This document shows positions 35,589 to 45,747 of a stretch of 64,000 nt of DNA, one piece after another (the stretch's first letter is position 1; every line of letters starts with the position of its first letter). Both the position numbers and the translations under genes were made by a program. This DNA comes from Endozoicomonas sp. Mp262 (GTDB lineage Bacteria; Pseudomonadota; Gammaproteobacteria; Pseudomonadales; Endozoicomonadaceae), in NCBI RefSeq assembly GCF_025643335.1, contig NZ_CP092489.1, positions 257,501 through 321,500 on the forward strand, given 5' to 3'. Below the pieces are notes generated by a model. That model did not search any database. It saw only the letters and a list, made by a program, of their open reading frames with translations, and had not been told where the DNA came from.

Positions 35589-38500
35589 CAGTCTGCGTCT
35601 CCCCGAATCTGCAAGGTAAACCTGTCGTTTTTTTCTGTTCCCTGACCGGCCAGTACGGTTCGACAAATCCACAAAGGTGCCAGACAGCCATCGGTATTAA
35701 AGCGTATGGCATTACCCGCAGACCAGCCTGTACCCCAGCCTTCTTTTTTTAGAGTGAAGTAAGGGGCATTGGTTTCCGGGTTTATGGGAGCCATATCGGT
35801 GTCGGTATTGCCGGAGGCGATAATCCCCAGTTTTTCTTCCACCACCTGAAAGCTATTGGTACTGGTAAAGAGCATGGCCCACCGGCCATCGATAGCCCCT
35901 TTATTGGTGACCTCTACCGGGTAGTTAATGGTGTTGTATTGTGCGGTGGTCTGGTCGCCAATGCGTTCATCACTCCAGTTGGGAGTGCCGTTATCCCACA
36001 CCTTTTGGCTATAAAAATGGTGAACCCTGGCCTGTAAATCACCATAAACCACCGCACTGCTGACCGTGGTTTCCCCGGCAGGCAAGTCCCAGGGGACAGG
36101 GGCGATAATGGACAGCTCACCGTTAATCTGCACATCACTCACCACGCTCATATGTTCCACCCGGTCTTTTGCGGTAAAAGGTGCGGTGAGTGGATTGCCT
36201 TCACCATCAATCAGGCTTAACGGATCGGCAAAAGTGATCTGTCCCGCCTCCCGGTCAACGGTATACTGATTGGTATCCAGCAAGGTGCCGTCACTATCTT
36301 CAATGATGATCTCTGCCTGATGGTTACGGCTGAGGTTAACTGCCTGACCGGCAGTAGGCGTAGCCAAATCTGTGCTACCGGTGTGATTAATCACCACAAT
36401 ATCGCCGGGACGAAATACCGGCACTTGGCCGTCGGGTGGTAAACGCACCGGGTCCAGTCCAATTAATCCGGCATCCAGCGGCAGACTGGTTTCCACCACA
36501 CAGTTATAGCGAATGCTTTGGGGAATCACATAAATAGACTCAGCCCCATCGGTAAACTGAAGTTCACACCAGCCGGTGGCTGTATCAATTTTTCCCTGGA
36601 CCTCTGCCGTATTAAACGCGCCATTAAAATCTGCGGTGGCGGTAATGATCTCCGCGTTATCTGCCCGAATCGCAGTGAGCTGCAAACTGCCAATACGAAT
36701 GGGAGCGCCCGGTGTTCTGAATGAAACCGCATCGGTTTTAAAGCCCGATCGAATGGTAGCTGCGGCTTCAATAGTGACAGTGCCAGGGACTCCATCGGGA
36801 TAGCTGGCTAAGGTGGCCATCCCGCCGGTGTAATCAATGGTGCCCACATTGATTCCGGCATTGGTAGCGGTGCTGACTGATTTATAAAGCAAACCATCCC
36901 GGTCAAAATAAGTATCTCCCTGCCAGCTAAAAATCAAACTACCCGGTAACAATGGGTCGGCTATTAATGGCAGCAGATCAATGGTGAGTTCAGGATTATT
37001 GATGGTTTCTATGTAAGGGCTATGGCTGAGGCTATTATCCTGGGCTTTGGCGATGACCGTTGAACCTGTAAACAGTTCTGTTTTAGTCACCGTGGTACTG
37101 GCCAGGCTAGCACCGCCAAGAGTGCCACCTCCTGTTACTGTGTATTCCGTATAGTCATAATCCTCAATAGCCTGCACACTGAAGGCACCGGTCTGGTAAT
37201 CCAGGGTGCCGGTTAAGCCTTGCCAGCCTCCGGCGGTATCGTCATACAGGGTTTTGGTTTTCTGATGGGTGGTGGTATAACTCTGGAAATCTTTGGTATT
37301 GGCGGTATTGGGTACATTGCTGTCACGCTCCACCATAAACTGAAGACTGACCGAGCCGGGTAACAAAGGCGCGCCAGAAATAGTGCCGGTCATCATCCCG
37401 GCACCGTCAACAGCTACAGAAATATTCCCTCCTGCCACCTCACCTTGCTCATAACTGATCTCGATCTCAGTACCACTATCCGGCATGGCCTCCAGCTTAA
37501 AGCCCAATTCTCCCGACACATAATAAACGGTTCCTTGCCCATCCCCGGACAGCACACCATTCCCCTGATCGGTCAGGGTTTTAGTTTCAGTGCTGCTAAT
37601 ATACGTCACCGTCAAACTGCCGGGTTTAATACCAGGCTTTTCCGTGACATGGATAAAAGAGGGAGCATCGGCTACAGCGTCCCCGGTATGAATAGCGGTT
37701 TCATCATCATTTTGTGCCACATAGTTAAAGACTATGGCACTGTCCGGGTCTGGCATAGCATCAAGGGTGAGAGAGACACTGCCGGTGGCAAAATCCATAG
37801 TGCCGGTGCCGCTCCCTTCCAGCAGGCCATTACCGGGATCAACCAAATCCTGCCACTTGTTCAAGGCAATATAACTGATGGCAAGCGTCCCCGGTTTAGG
37901 TTTGGCCTCGGCCAGATTAAGGGTGTAGTTAAAGCCCCGGTTTTGGTTGGTAATTTCAAGGGAGTCACTAATGGCTGCCCCTACCACCGCTGTGGCCGGA
38001 GTATAGGTGACCGAAGCCTGGCCGGTGCTATAACTGCTATTGCGCCAGATATTCAACTCCCCGGTTTCATAATCCAGGGTGATACTGGCAAAGCCGTTAA
38101 CACCGCTGCTATGGATAAAGCCGCCCTTGTTGTCATCCTGCCAGGTGCCACCTTCAAGGGATAATGTCACACTACCGGGTAAAGCACCGGTTTGCAGAAA
38201 GGTACGGCTCTGGTTGCCGGTGATATGAATCAACTGACAGGATACTAAACGGCTGCTTTCACTGGCTGGCACCAAATTTTTAGCCGTGTATATACCTGAC
38301 TGATCCAGCAGGGGGCTTTCCACCCGAGCCGATGGCACTAAAGGCGCATACACCGAGCGCACCTTAACGCTTAAATCCCCCTGGGCAATGTCCGCCTTGG
38401 TAGGCTGGATACTGTAATACTTGGCTGCATCAGCCACCTGTGTGGCATTAATAATACTTTTCGGTGTAGTGGTGCCAGAGGGCGTTACCCGACCGCCAGG

Positions 38501-39109
38501 GAAATTAAAGGCCAGTGCCGAGCCGATTTCCATATCCACCTTGCGGCGAACCAGGTCAATATAACTGCCGGTGGCGTATTCATAGGTAAAGGTTTCCAGG
38601 GTATGCTCAACCGCTGTGACCCGGATAAACTGCTCATTGCCAGTATCCTCATCCAATAGCCGATACACCTCACCCACCTCCGGCAGCTTCTGTTCTTCCC
38701 GCTGAACTGCACTAATGCTTCTCTGCCCGGCCATCTGATTACCCAATAACTCAAAACTGGCAATGGTGCTCGGCACCACATAGGCCTCTATCCGGTTACG
38801 GGCATCCTTGCGTTCATCGGTCTGGTCATCGGTATTAAACAACAGGACGGAGACATTAGGATCGTTTGGTGGGTCGGTGAGGATGATGTGGCTACCCAGA
38901 TAAACGTCGTTATTGTCGGTATCAATACCAACAAATGCCTTACGTAATGCCACATCACCAATGGTTCGGTCTATTCTGGAAATATCCTGAAATAGATTAT
39001 TGACGTTACCATCTATGACTTCTGTTCCTGTTATACGACCACCACCATCGTCCTCATCGGTTAGACGCTGGCTTTCAAGCAGCTTCACATTTTCATTATT
39101 AATTGCCAT
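35588..39109 (-). CDS. Large phage tail protein with repeated beta modules
   Basis: The protein is 1173 aa. The N-terminus starts MAINNENVKLLESQRLTDED. The middle holds at least five repeats of roughly 65-100 residues, each beginning PGSL/PGTL and ending with a G.(M/V)D..TG stretch then a short A-P-.G....SY: for example KPGTLAISYIALNKWQDL, KPGSLTVTYISSTETKTL, LPGSVSLQFM and LPGSLIFSWQG. The last third contains the WDLPAGETTV-VYGDLQARVHHF region. It lies between the small tail protein 39137-39517 and the lectin-like gene. It is probably a structural tail component whose repeats are Ig-like or stalk-like; precise role unknown. Confidence 0.7.
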   Translation of the reverse strand: MAINNENVKLLESQRLTDEDDGGGRITGTEVIDGNVNNLFQDISRIDRTIGDVALRKAFVGIDTDNNDVYLGSHIILTDPPNDPNVSVLLFNTDDQTDERKDARNRIEAYVVPSTIASFELLGNQMAGQRSISAVQREEQKLPEVGEVYRLLDEDTGNEQFIRVTAVEHTLETFTYEYATGSYIDLVRRKVDMEIGSALAFNFPGGRVTPSGTTTPKSIINATQVADAAKYYSIQPTKADIAQGDLSVKVRSVYAPLVPSARVESPLLDQSGIYTAKNLVPASESSRLVSCQLIHITGNQSRTFLQTGALPGSVTLSLEGGTWQDDNKGGFIHSSGVNGFASITLDYETGELNIWRNSSYSTGQASVTYTPATAVVGAAISDSLEITNQNRGFNYTLNLAEAKPKPGTLAISYIALNKWQDLVDPGNGLLEGSGTGTMDFATGSVSLTLDAMPDPDSAIVFNYVAQNDDETAIHTGDAVADAPSFIHVTEKPGIKPGSLTVTYISSTETKTLTDQGNGVLSGDGQGTVYYVSGELGFKLEAMPDSGTEIEISYEQGEVAGGNISVAVDGAGMMTGTISGAPLLPGSVSLQFMVERDSNVPNTANTKDFQSYTTTHQKTKTLYDDTAGGWQGLTGTLDYQTGAFSVQAIEDYDYTEYTVTGGGTLGGASLASTTVTKTELFTGSTVIAKAQDNSLSHSPYIETINNPELTIDLLPLIADPLLPGSLIFSWQGDTYFDRDGLLYKSVSTATNAGINVGTIDYTGGMATLASYPDGVPGTVTIEAAATIRSGFKTDAVSFRTPGAPIRIGSLQLTAIRADNAEIITATADFNGAFNTAEVQGKIDTATGWCELQFTDGAESIYVIPQSIRYNCVVETSLPLDAGLIGLDPVRLPPDGQVPVFRPGDIVVINHTGSTDLATPTAGQAVNLSRNHQAEIIIEDSDGTLLDTNQYTVDREAGQITFADPLSLIDGEGNPLTAPFTAKDRVEHMSVVSDVQINGELSIIAPVPWDLPAGETTVSSAVVYGDLQARVHHFYSQKVWDNGTPNWSDERIGDQTTAQYNTINYPVEVTNKGAIDGRWAMLFTSTNSFQVVEEKLGIIASGNTDTDMAPINPETNAPYFTLKKEGWGTGWSAGNAIRFNTDGCLAPLWICRTVLAGQGTEKNDRFTLQIRGDAD

Positions 39110-39136
39110 GTTTTTTCCGAGAGCTAATTCAGTTAT

Positions 39137-39517
39137 TTAAATAACAGTTAGAAGTCGAATTGTTATTGAGTAGTAATCATCTAAGGCAGGATTAGAACTA
39201 TAAAATAATGGCTGTGCCGTTATTGAGCCATTTGCCCGGTCAAAGATAACAGATAGAACCCTGCTATCTGGCAGGGTTAGAGAAAGTGTAGAATTAGCGG
39301 ATTCGGACAGTGTGACTACCTGATTAACTGTTGCCCTTGTTACCCAGCCAGAATTATTTTCTCCTGATAAAGTAACAGGTCTGCCGTATAGCTTGGGTTG
39401 CTCCTGAATTATTAAGCCGCCAGTTAATGTTCGATCAATTTCCTGAGCTACAGGATTCCAGTCAAATTCATCTATCCATAACAAATCATCAGGCAGCTCT
39501 ATTGTGCCAAGCAACAT
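39137..39517 (-). CDS. Small phage tail protein downstream of the tape measure gene
   Basis: The 126-aa protein starts MLLGTIELPDDLLWIDEFDW. Its ATG shares one base with the tape measure stop. The sequence has the beta-rich character and size of small distal-tail proteins placed at this point in siphovirus tail clusters (NPVAQEIDRTLTGGLIIQEQ, GRPVTLSGENNSGWV). Function is not established. Confidence 0.65.
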   Translation of the reverse strand: MLLGTIELPDDLLWIDEFDWNPVAQEIDRTLTGGLIIQEQPKLYGRPVTLSGENNSGWVTRATVNQVVTLSESANSTLSLTLPDSRVLSVIFDRANGSITAQPLFYSSNPALDDYYSITIRLLTVI

Positions 39518-42312
39518 TAAATCGACCTCATTCCTGTATATTTCAGCATATCAAGTAGTTTGGTTTCATCCCGTGGGTTAATGCCCACATTGATATTGCC
39601 GCCGGGGTAGTCCAGGCGAATCACTTTATCTGGTGTTGTTTTCTGTCTTGGTGGTTGCTGTGGTGCCTGAATAGCAGGCTGTGCTTTTCGTTCTTCCCGC
39701 TTTTGCTGTGCCGACTGCCTGCGTCGTTCATCATAAATCTGGCTGTTCAGGCTCAGGGCTTTTTGCAGATTTTGCTGTGCGGTGCTGTCACCGCTGGTTT
39801 TTGCTTCTTCCAGTTCTGTCTGTAGCTGGCGCTGTCTGGCCTGATACTGGCGTTGTTCTATCTGCTCATTTTTACCTTGCAACCGATCCAGTTCATTTTG
39901 CAGGTTTTCCAGTGTGCTTCGGCTGCTATCTGCTAATCGCTCCATTCCTGCTTCGGCCTGTTCAATAGAACGGTTGAGCTGATCGAGGCTTTGCTGATCC
40001 AGCAGGTTCATGGTACTGGCGACAGTTTTGCCCTGGCTGACAAAGGCTTCCATACTAACTTTGCCCTGCTCATAGGCATCCATCAGCTCCATTAACGCTA
40101 TCTTCTGTTCAAGAAATTGAGCCTTGATATAAGCGGCATTGGCTCCGGTTTTTATCAGCCAGCTATCAATACCCGTAGGGTCGGCTGAAATAGTTTCGGA
40201 TAGTCGCTGTGCTTCTGCCTGTGCCGCTTCAAGCTGGTCTTTCAGGGTGGCAATATCATCCTGTGCCTTGTCGGTGGTGCTCTGGTCTACGCCCTGCATA
40301 GACTCAAATGCCTGTACTGCGGCACTACTCATCTGGGCGAGTTCACTGGTGACATTGCTGTAATAACTGGCAAGGGTTTCTGTGACGGATTCTGTGGCCT
40401 TGCCTATTTCTTCCTGTTTGCTGGCTGCTTCTTTTGTGGCTTTGCCAAGCTTTTCTGTTTCTTTTGCGGTTTCACCTGTTTCTTCTTTCAGCCCGGTCAT
40501 GGCTTGTTGGGTAGCAGTCAGGTTTTCCTGTAGCTGTGACTGGTCGGTTGCAACGGTGTCTGCCGTTTTTTGGCTTTCCGCACGAATCGTCTGCTGGGCT
40601 TTTTGGTTACTGTCTGAAAAGCCCTCAATAATGCCCTTGAAAGCCGCCTGAATATCATCGGCATCCTGTTTTATCTGTGCGGCATAGCCTTTGCTGGCTG
40701 CCTGTAGGGATTTTTGAATCAGGGCTGTTTTTGCTGCCAGCTCATCGGCATTGACGAAAGAAAATAGCTCGCCCGCACCGCTGGCAATCTGGCTAAATAC
40801 CGAACTGACTGCCAGGCCAAAGGCTTTAACGGAAATAGTGAAGCCATTAAAAAATAGCTTTAAGCTATTGCCGGTTAACGTGAAGGTCTGGTTTAAACCG
40901 GATAGCGTAGCACTGATAGAATCACTGGCACCTTTAACTCTGGCTACCACTTCATCGAAGGTAATCCCGGCAAAGTTGGCCTTGATGGCCTCGCCCATTT
41001 GCACAAAGGCATCACTGATAGATTGTGCCAGCCTGGACAGACGACCATCTTCGCCCATCCGGGCTATCTGTTCACTGATGGCCTTTAACTGAGCCTTGGC
41101 ATAATCCAGCGCACCACTTTGGGCAATTTCATCCAGAAAGTTTTGCCAGCTATCTTTCAGATTGCTTACATAGCCGGATAACAGGCTCATATTCTCTGCG
41201 GCAGCACCAGAGGCACTTTTGCCAATTTCATCAATCAGCAGTTTGATAGTTTCCTGGCCGAGCTTACCTGCGGTGGATAGCTTCTGTAATTCCTGTACGT
41301 TTTTGCCAGTGGCCTTTTCCAGCAGTGACCAGACCGGCACACCCCGTTCCACTAACTGCAAGATTTCCTCACCTTGCAACTTTTGTTTCGCCCAGGCCTG
41401 ACCGACAGCCAGGGTGATACCATTCAGCCGTTCCATCCCACCGCCGAGCTTGGACGCCTGATCGACAATGGCCTGCATAGTGCCATCCATCGGGTCAAGG
41501 CCAAAGGCTTTCAGGCGGACAAAGGATTCTGCCACTTGCTCGAGCTGATAGGGAGTGTCCCGTGTAAACTGTTTAATCCACTGAACCGCCGCTTCACCCT
41601 GCTCGACGGAACCCATCACCGCATTAAGCTGTACCCGCAAGCGCTCAAACTGATCGCCGGTATTCAGTATCCCTGTCATCGCTCGCTTTAAGCCATAAAG
41701 GCCAACGGTCGCACCGACCAGTGCCGCAAAGCGCCCTGATAACCGTTGCAGACTGCCCGATGCCCGGTCTGCATCTTTTGATAATTTGCTGAATGACTGG
41801 TTTTTGATATTACGGGCTGTGCTTTTTACCCGACTGTTTAGGGTTTCAAAAGCAGTGCTGGTTTGTTTGAGTTCCTTCTGTAATTTATTCTGTTGTGCCG
41901 TCAGATTACGATTAGAAAGACCAGCGTCTTTTAAACCACTTCGTAACTGACTCAGTTTCTCCCGTTGCTTCTGATAGGACTGATTAGCCGCAATAACTGA
42001 CTTTCTGGCTGCCTCCAATGACTGCTGCATCTGGCGAGAGGGTTTATCAGCATTGCCATACTCCCTCGCCAGTTGCTCAACCTTTTCCTCCGCCTCCCGA
42101 TAGGCTTTGCCAGCATCCCGCACCGCCTGAGTCTGGGCTTTAAAGGACGATAACAGCTTGTCCTGTTGTTGCAGGTCAGACAGTCTGGTTTTTAGCTGGC
42201 GAGCTTCTTCCCTGAGCTTTTCAAGGGATGAGGCCGACTGGCTAACCGGGCGAGAGAGGGCATCCCTCGCCTTTAAAACCAGCCGGATTGCAGATTGTTT
42301 GATTGAAGCCAT
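39517..42312 (-). CDS. Phage tail tape measure protein
   Basis: The 931-aa protein sets tail length and is probably threaded through the tail tube. The first 200 residues are long alpha-helical coiled coil. A conserved tape-measure N-domain follows, with LRVQLNAVMGSVEQGEAAVQ, FTRDTPYQLEQVAESFVRLK and MERLNGITLAVGQAWAKQKL. More coiled coil and a Q/R-rich C-terminus (KREERKAQPAIQAPQQPP) complete it. It is longer than any neighbour except the 1173-aa tail protein and lies right after the tail tube and terminator genes, as in siphoviruses. An ALFQ-type or other enzymatic domain is not seen. Confidence 0.9.
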   Translation of the reverse strand: MASIKQSAIRLVLKARDALSRPVSQSASSLEKLREEARQLKTRLSDLQQQDKLLSSFKAQTQAVRDAGKAYREAEEKVEQLAREYGNADKPSRQMQQSLEAARKSVIAANQSYQKQREKLSQLRSGLKDAGLSNRNLTAQQNKLQKELKQTSTAFETLNSRVKSTARNIKNQSFSKLSKDADRASGSLQRLSGRFAALVGATVGLYGLKRAMTGILNTGDQFERLRVQLNAVMGSVEQGEAAVQWIKQFTRDTPYQLEQVAESFVRLKAFGLDPMDGTMQAIVDQASKLGGGMERLNGITLAVGQAWAKQKLQGEEILQLVERGVPVWSLLEKATGKNVQELQKLSTAGKLGQETIKLLIDEIGKSASGAAAENMSLLSGYVSNLKDSWQNFLDEIAQSGALDYAKAQLKAISEQIARMGEDGRLSRLAQSISDAFVQMGEAIKANFAGITFDEVVARVKGASDSISATLSGLNQTFTLTGNSLKLFFNGFTISVKAFGLAVSSVFSQIASGAGELFSFVNADELAAKTALIQKSLQAASKGYAAQIKQDADDIQAAFKGIIEGFSDSNQKAQQTIRAESQKTADTVATDQSQLQENLTATQQAMTGLKEETGETAKETEKLGKATKEAASKQEEIGKATESVTETLASYYSNVTSELAQMSSAAVQAFESMQGVDQSTTDKAQDDIATLKDQLEAAQAEAQRLSETISADPTGIDSWLIKTGANAAYIKAQFLEQKIALMELMDAYEQGKVSMEAFVSQGKTVASTMNLLDQQSLDQLNRSIEQAEAGMERLADSSRSTLENLQNELDRLQGKNEQIEQRQYQARQRQLQTELEEAKTSGDSTAQQNLQKALSLNSQIYDERRRQSAQQKREERKAQPAIQAPQQPPRQKTTPDKVIRLDYPGGNINVGINPRDETKLLDMLKYTGMRSI

Positions 42313-42317
42313 AGTTT

Positions 42318-43058
42318 TTACTGGGCAAGGTCAAGTTGCATGAAAGGGCTTAAACCGTTTCCGGTGATTGAGGTATCTGCCAGAACATCAATCTGCAAAG
42401 GAATACTGGCAAAGTCATCGGAGATAAAGCCGAGGTTTTGCACTGGTGAGAACTTCACCCGATGCACCCGGATATTGAAGGGTAAGCCTTCCTGTGCATC
42501 ATTCAGCCCTTCCATAAACAGGATAAATTCACGACCCGACTCCACCAATGCCTGCACCATATTGGCCTGAACAGGGGTATAGCTAACTTTTACACCCTGA
42601 TTATCAATACCACCGCCATCAAGCACCTTAATACCGGATTTCACCCGTTCATAATCATCCCCTTCCGTAAGCACTGTATCCAGACTGTCTTTCACTGTAA
42701 GGAATTGGCTGTTATCAGGCAGGCTATTGAACGGAATCAGCTCATCTGCTACACCATAGCTAACCAGTTCTTCGTCAACCACGGCTGTTGTGGAGATGGC
42801 TGCCACACTGCCACGTAAAGCCAGGGAAATATTATCAGCAGTGAAGTCATGAGCAACAACACTGGCTGTAATACCGGACACCCGGCTGATAACATTACGG
42901 TTGCCGCCACCGCCCAGATAGTTCTTCAGCTCTTTCCGGTCTTCCTCAAAACTGAAGGTAAACTCACTGACGTTACCCAATGGCAGCAGGGGAGCGGATT
43001 TATCATAGGGCTGGATATGAATCTGGCCTGCACCGATAAAGCTGCGTTCTGTAGACAT
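42318..43058 (-). CDS. Phage major tail (tube) protein
   Basis: The 246-aa protein starts MSTERSFIGAGQIHIQPYDK. The IGAGQIHIQ and LGNVSEFTFSFEEDRKEL stretches and the VHRVKFSPVQNLGFISDDF region fit tail tube subunits, which form the rings of the tail shaft. It sits between the tail terminator-like gene and the tape measure gene, the normal position. The frame is intact. Confidence 0.7.
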   Translation of the reverse strand: MSTERSFIGAGQIHIQPYDKSAPLLPLGNVSEFTFSFEEDRKELKNYLGGGGNRNVISRVSGITASVVAHDFTADNISLALRGSVAAISTTAVVDEELVSYGVADELIPFNSLPDNSQFLTVKDSLDTVLTEGDDYERVKSGIKVLDGGGIDNQGVKVSYTPVQANMVQALVESGREFILFMEGLNDAQEGLPFNIRVHRVKFSPVQNLGFISDDFASIPLQIDVLADTSITGNGLSPFMQLDLAQ

Positions 43059-43094
43059 GATACGTTCCTTGTAAGGTAGGGGTTAAAGGAAGTG

Positions 43095-43502
43095 TTAAAG
43101 GACGGCTTCCACTGTCAGTGCCATATCCGCAAAGGAAAGCTGGCCATGACCGGGAGCTATATCAAACTGGGTTTCTTCCAGGGAGTGTTTTCTGGCTTGG
43201 CTGCAAATGCGTTCATCGCTGTCTAATGCCTGTCGAATAGCGCAGGTATAAATCAGTAATTCCTGGGTGGTGTTATCTGTGGTTTTGACGGCAGTGCTGA
43301 TATTGAACCGGAATTGATACCGGGCTTTATTGCCTTGCCGTCCCAATTCATCGAGGGACTCCAACTGCACCATAATAAACGGGGCATTGTCCCTGTCCTG
43401 CACCCCTGTGGCTGAATAGCCCAGCAGGACATTCTCTGTCACCGTCTCTAACCGGCTAACTACAGCATTCAAAATAGCAGTTTCATTCGATGCCAAGGGC
43501 AT
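43095..43502 (-). CDS. Tail-terminator-like phage protein (lambda U position)
   Basis: The 135-aa protein starts MPLASNETAILNAVVSRLET. The pattern of an N-terminal helix, then APFIMVQLESLDELGRQGNK and YQFRFNISTAVKTT, is typical of tail terminators that cap the tail tube. The start overlaps the end of the protein-Z gene by about 20 bp, a common phage arrangement. Assigned mainly by position and size. Confidence 0.55.
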   Translation of the reverse strand: MPLASNETAILNAVVSRLETVTENVLLGYSATGVQDRDNAPFIMVQLESLDELGRQGNKARYQFRFNISTAVKTTDNTTQELLIYTCAIRQALDSDERICSQARKHSLEETQFDIAPGHGQLSFADMALTVEAVL

Positions 43503-44036
43503 AATGCAGCTCCTGTTGCATCAGGGTATTAAGCCGTTCTTGTAGTTTGGGCAGCAGGGTATTCAGTGCGGCAACAGCGTCTTGATGGATACTGTTTTTT
43601 TGCATCTTGATCGGCAACCCCATCCACATCCATCGGCCTGAGCGACGGGAGCGAACATATTTGTGTTCCCAGTTGTCAGTTCGCTTGAATACCAGTTCTT
43701 TATCATTGTTTTTTGAGGGGAGGGTAAAAGCGCCCTGCCAGAATTTTCTGCCGGTTTTAACGCCTTTCGCCATTTGCCGGGGTTTGCCGTAATAGTGTGC
43801 GGCTATTTCATTGGTGCCGATAAAGACATCCAAAGCGTAATTATTAACAGCATTATTAGGCGTAAAGACTTTGATTCTCACCCGCCCCAAGGCTTTCAAC
43901 TGCTTCTGGGTAATGGGATGCACACGGCTTATTTCACGAAAAACCTGACGTTCGGTAAAACGGCTCAGTTTGCTCATGGCTCGCCGGACTGCCTTATCTA
44001 CTTTATCCGGGGCATCCTGAAATTCGTTAAACAGTT

Positions 44037-45707
44037 CCTGAATCCGTGATTTCTTGATTTGCCCGGCAGTTTTGAAAATGTGCTGATTAATTTTTTCCTT
44101 TGAAAATAACTCGGGTTATTGATTGAAGTGTTTTTATGTCGTTTTTAAGCATAAATGCTGATCAAAATATCATCAAACTTGAAGACAGGTTGAAAGAAGC
44201 CCTACCGTTATCAATACAGTACTTTCTCATTTATGGCATTTTTTTCTATCTCGCTATTCAATCAACAAAGTGCATGCTGGCTTATTAATTGATGGAAAGA
44301 CCTGAAACCAGGACAGTAACGACCAAAGCGTAGCCGGTATTGATGTCCTTTTTTCAGAAGACGGGCAGCCAGGTAGATGAGTTCCTGTATCACGGTTTTT
44401 AACCGGCGTCGTTTGGCTTTATGACGTACCGGCGCATCTGGCCCGAGCAAGCAACTCTGCCCCATGTAGCGCAGAATGTTATAGACCAGTGCACCCAAAC
44501 ACATCACCAGGTCGTTGGTGTCAAACTTGCCTGAAGGCAGGCGCTCTAAATCCATATCAGTCTTCAACTCACTGTGAAACTGCTCGCTGGTCGCATGATC
44601 CTCATAAAGATTAATGATCTGATCATCGCTGTAGTCAGCTTCGCTGAGTGTTGTCCACCATCCTTCCAGCTCATAATCGGGTGTCAGAAATCTCTGCCCT
44701 ACAGTATCAGTGGTACGCTTGATAATGCGAATAATCAGACGCTGGTTACCATAGTTGGTTTCATAGACGGTTGAGAGTGTCGCATAACTCTTTCCTGGAC
44801 GCGACTCCTCCCATTTGACTTGCTTTTCTTCAAAAATGGGGAGCCAGTGTTCCTTGGTGTGATACTTTCTTGGGTTGAGCTTGATAATGTGATTCACACC
44901 TTTGAACCCGGCGATTTCCCGGCGCGATTCCTCAGCATCGTGGCCACTATCAAGGCGAACCAGAATAGGCGCTCGGGTCAAACGTCGGCTGCGGTGCAGC
45001 ACTGCTTGTAAAAAGCCAATAAAATCATTCTGGGAGTGCTGAGAGCCTGGGCGTAATTCACATCCCAGGCACCAGCCTTCGCAGCCAAAGTAAGCGGCAA
45101 TAGGGGCATAACCAAAGAATTTTTTATACGTGTACTCGACCCCCTCCTTTTTGGTATTGCTGTTATCCATAGGGAATACGTCGATATCCAGTGGTATGTG
45201 CTGCTTCTTATCGAGTTTTTTCGGAAGGGGTGTGACGGGCACCTGAAGATTAACCAGGACATCGGTAAGGCTGTCCTCGATGAAAGGAATCAGTTGGGCG
45301 GCATCTTCATTGAAACGCTGTCTTAAGCGGCTGGCTGAAGGCATTTGTTTAATGCCCATTGCCAACCGGAACCAGTCGTTATCCCGGTTATTATCAACAT
45401 TATCAAAATCACTTTTACCCTGAGCCAGTTGGCCGCAGTAAGCTCTGATCAGGTCGATATGAGTGATACGGTGCCTTTTTTTTATTTTGCGCAGGGATTT
45501 GCTTAACGCTGTCTTTTTGTTGAGTGCATGACCAACGAAATAAAGCCCTGCGACCGGTGTATAAAATTCCGTCTGTGATTGTTCAATTTTCAGTTTCACA
45601 AAAATGCACCCAGGTGGTGAAAATTAGAGTGGGTGCATTTTAACTTGGAACTTACGTTTTGTGGTTGATCCAGAGGAGTTGGGCTACAGTGAACTCACGG
45701 ATTCAGG
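44037..45707 (-). mobile_element. IS1380-family insertion sequence (1671 bp) in the tail gene
   Basis: The ends CCTGAATCCGTGA and TCACGGATTCAGG are perfect 13-bp inverted repeats, flanked by the 5-bp duplication CAGTT (44032-44036 and 45708-45712). It is unrelated in its ends to copies A and B at 1-3254. It includes about 220 bp of AT-rich DNA without a gene (44037-44261) and a small hairpin near 45606-45640. Confidence 0.9.
44262..45599 (-). CDS. IS1380-family transposase (second type)
   Basis: The 445-aa protein shows IS1380 landmarks: ASRLRQRFNEDAAQL near the N-terminus, LDIDVFPMDNSNTKKEG with the first aspartate, ILVRLDSGHDAEES with the second, and YEDHATSEQFHSELKTDMDL with the final glutamate. 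It differs strongly from the transposase at 1633-3033. The frame is full length. Confidence 0.92.
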   Translation of the reverse strand: MKLKIEQSQTEFYTPVAGLYFVGHALNKKTALSKSLRKIKKRHRITHIDLIRAYCGQLAQGKSDFDNVDNNRDNDWFRLAMGIKQMPSASRLRQRFNEDAAQLIPFIEDSLTDVLVNLQVPVTPLPKKLDKKQHIPLDIDVFPMDNSNTKKEGVEYTYKKFFGYAPIAAYFGCEGWCLGCELRPGSQHSQNDFIGFLQAVLHRSRRLTRAPILVRLDSGHDAEESRREIAGFKGVNHIIKLNPRKYHTKEHWLPIFEEKQVKWEESRPGKSYATLSTVYETNYGNQRLIIRIIKRTTDTVGQRFLTPDYELEGWWTTLSEADYSDDQIINLYEDHATSEQFHSELKTDMDLERLPSGKFDTNDLVMCLGALVYNILRYMGQSCLLGPDAPVRHKAKRRRLKTVIQELIYLAARLLKKGHQYRLRFGRYCPGFRSFHQLISQHALC

Positions 45708-45747
45708 CAGTTGCTCAAGATCGGCGCTGATATCGATACTGTAGAAG

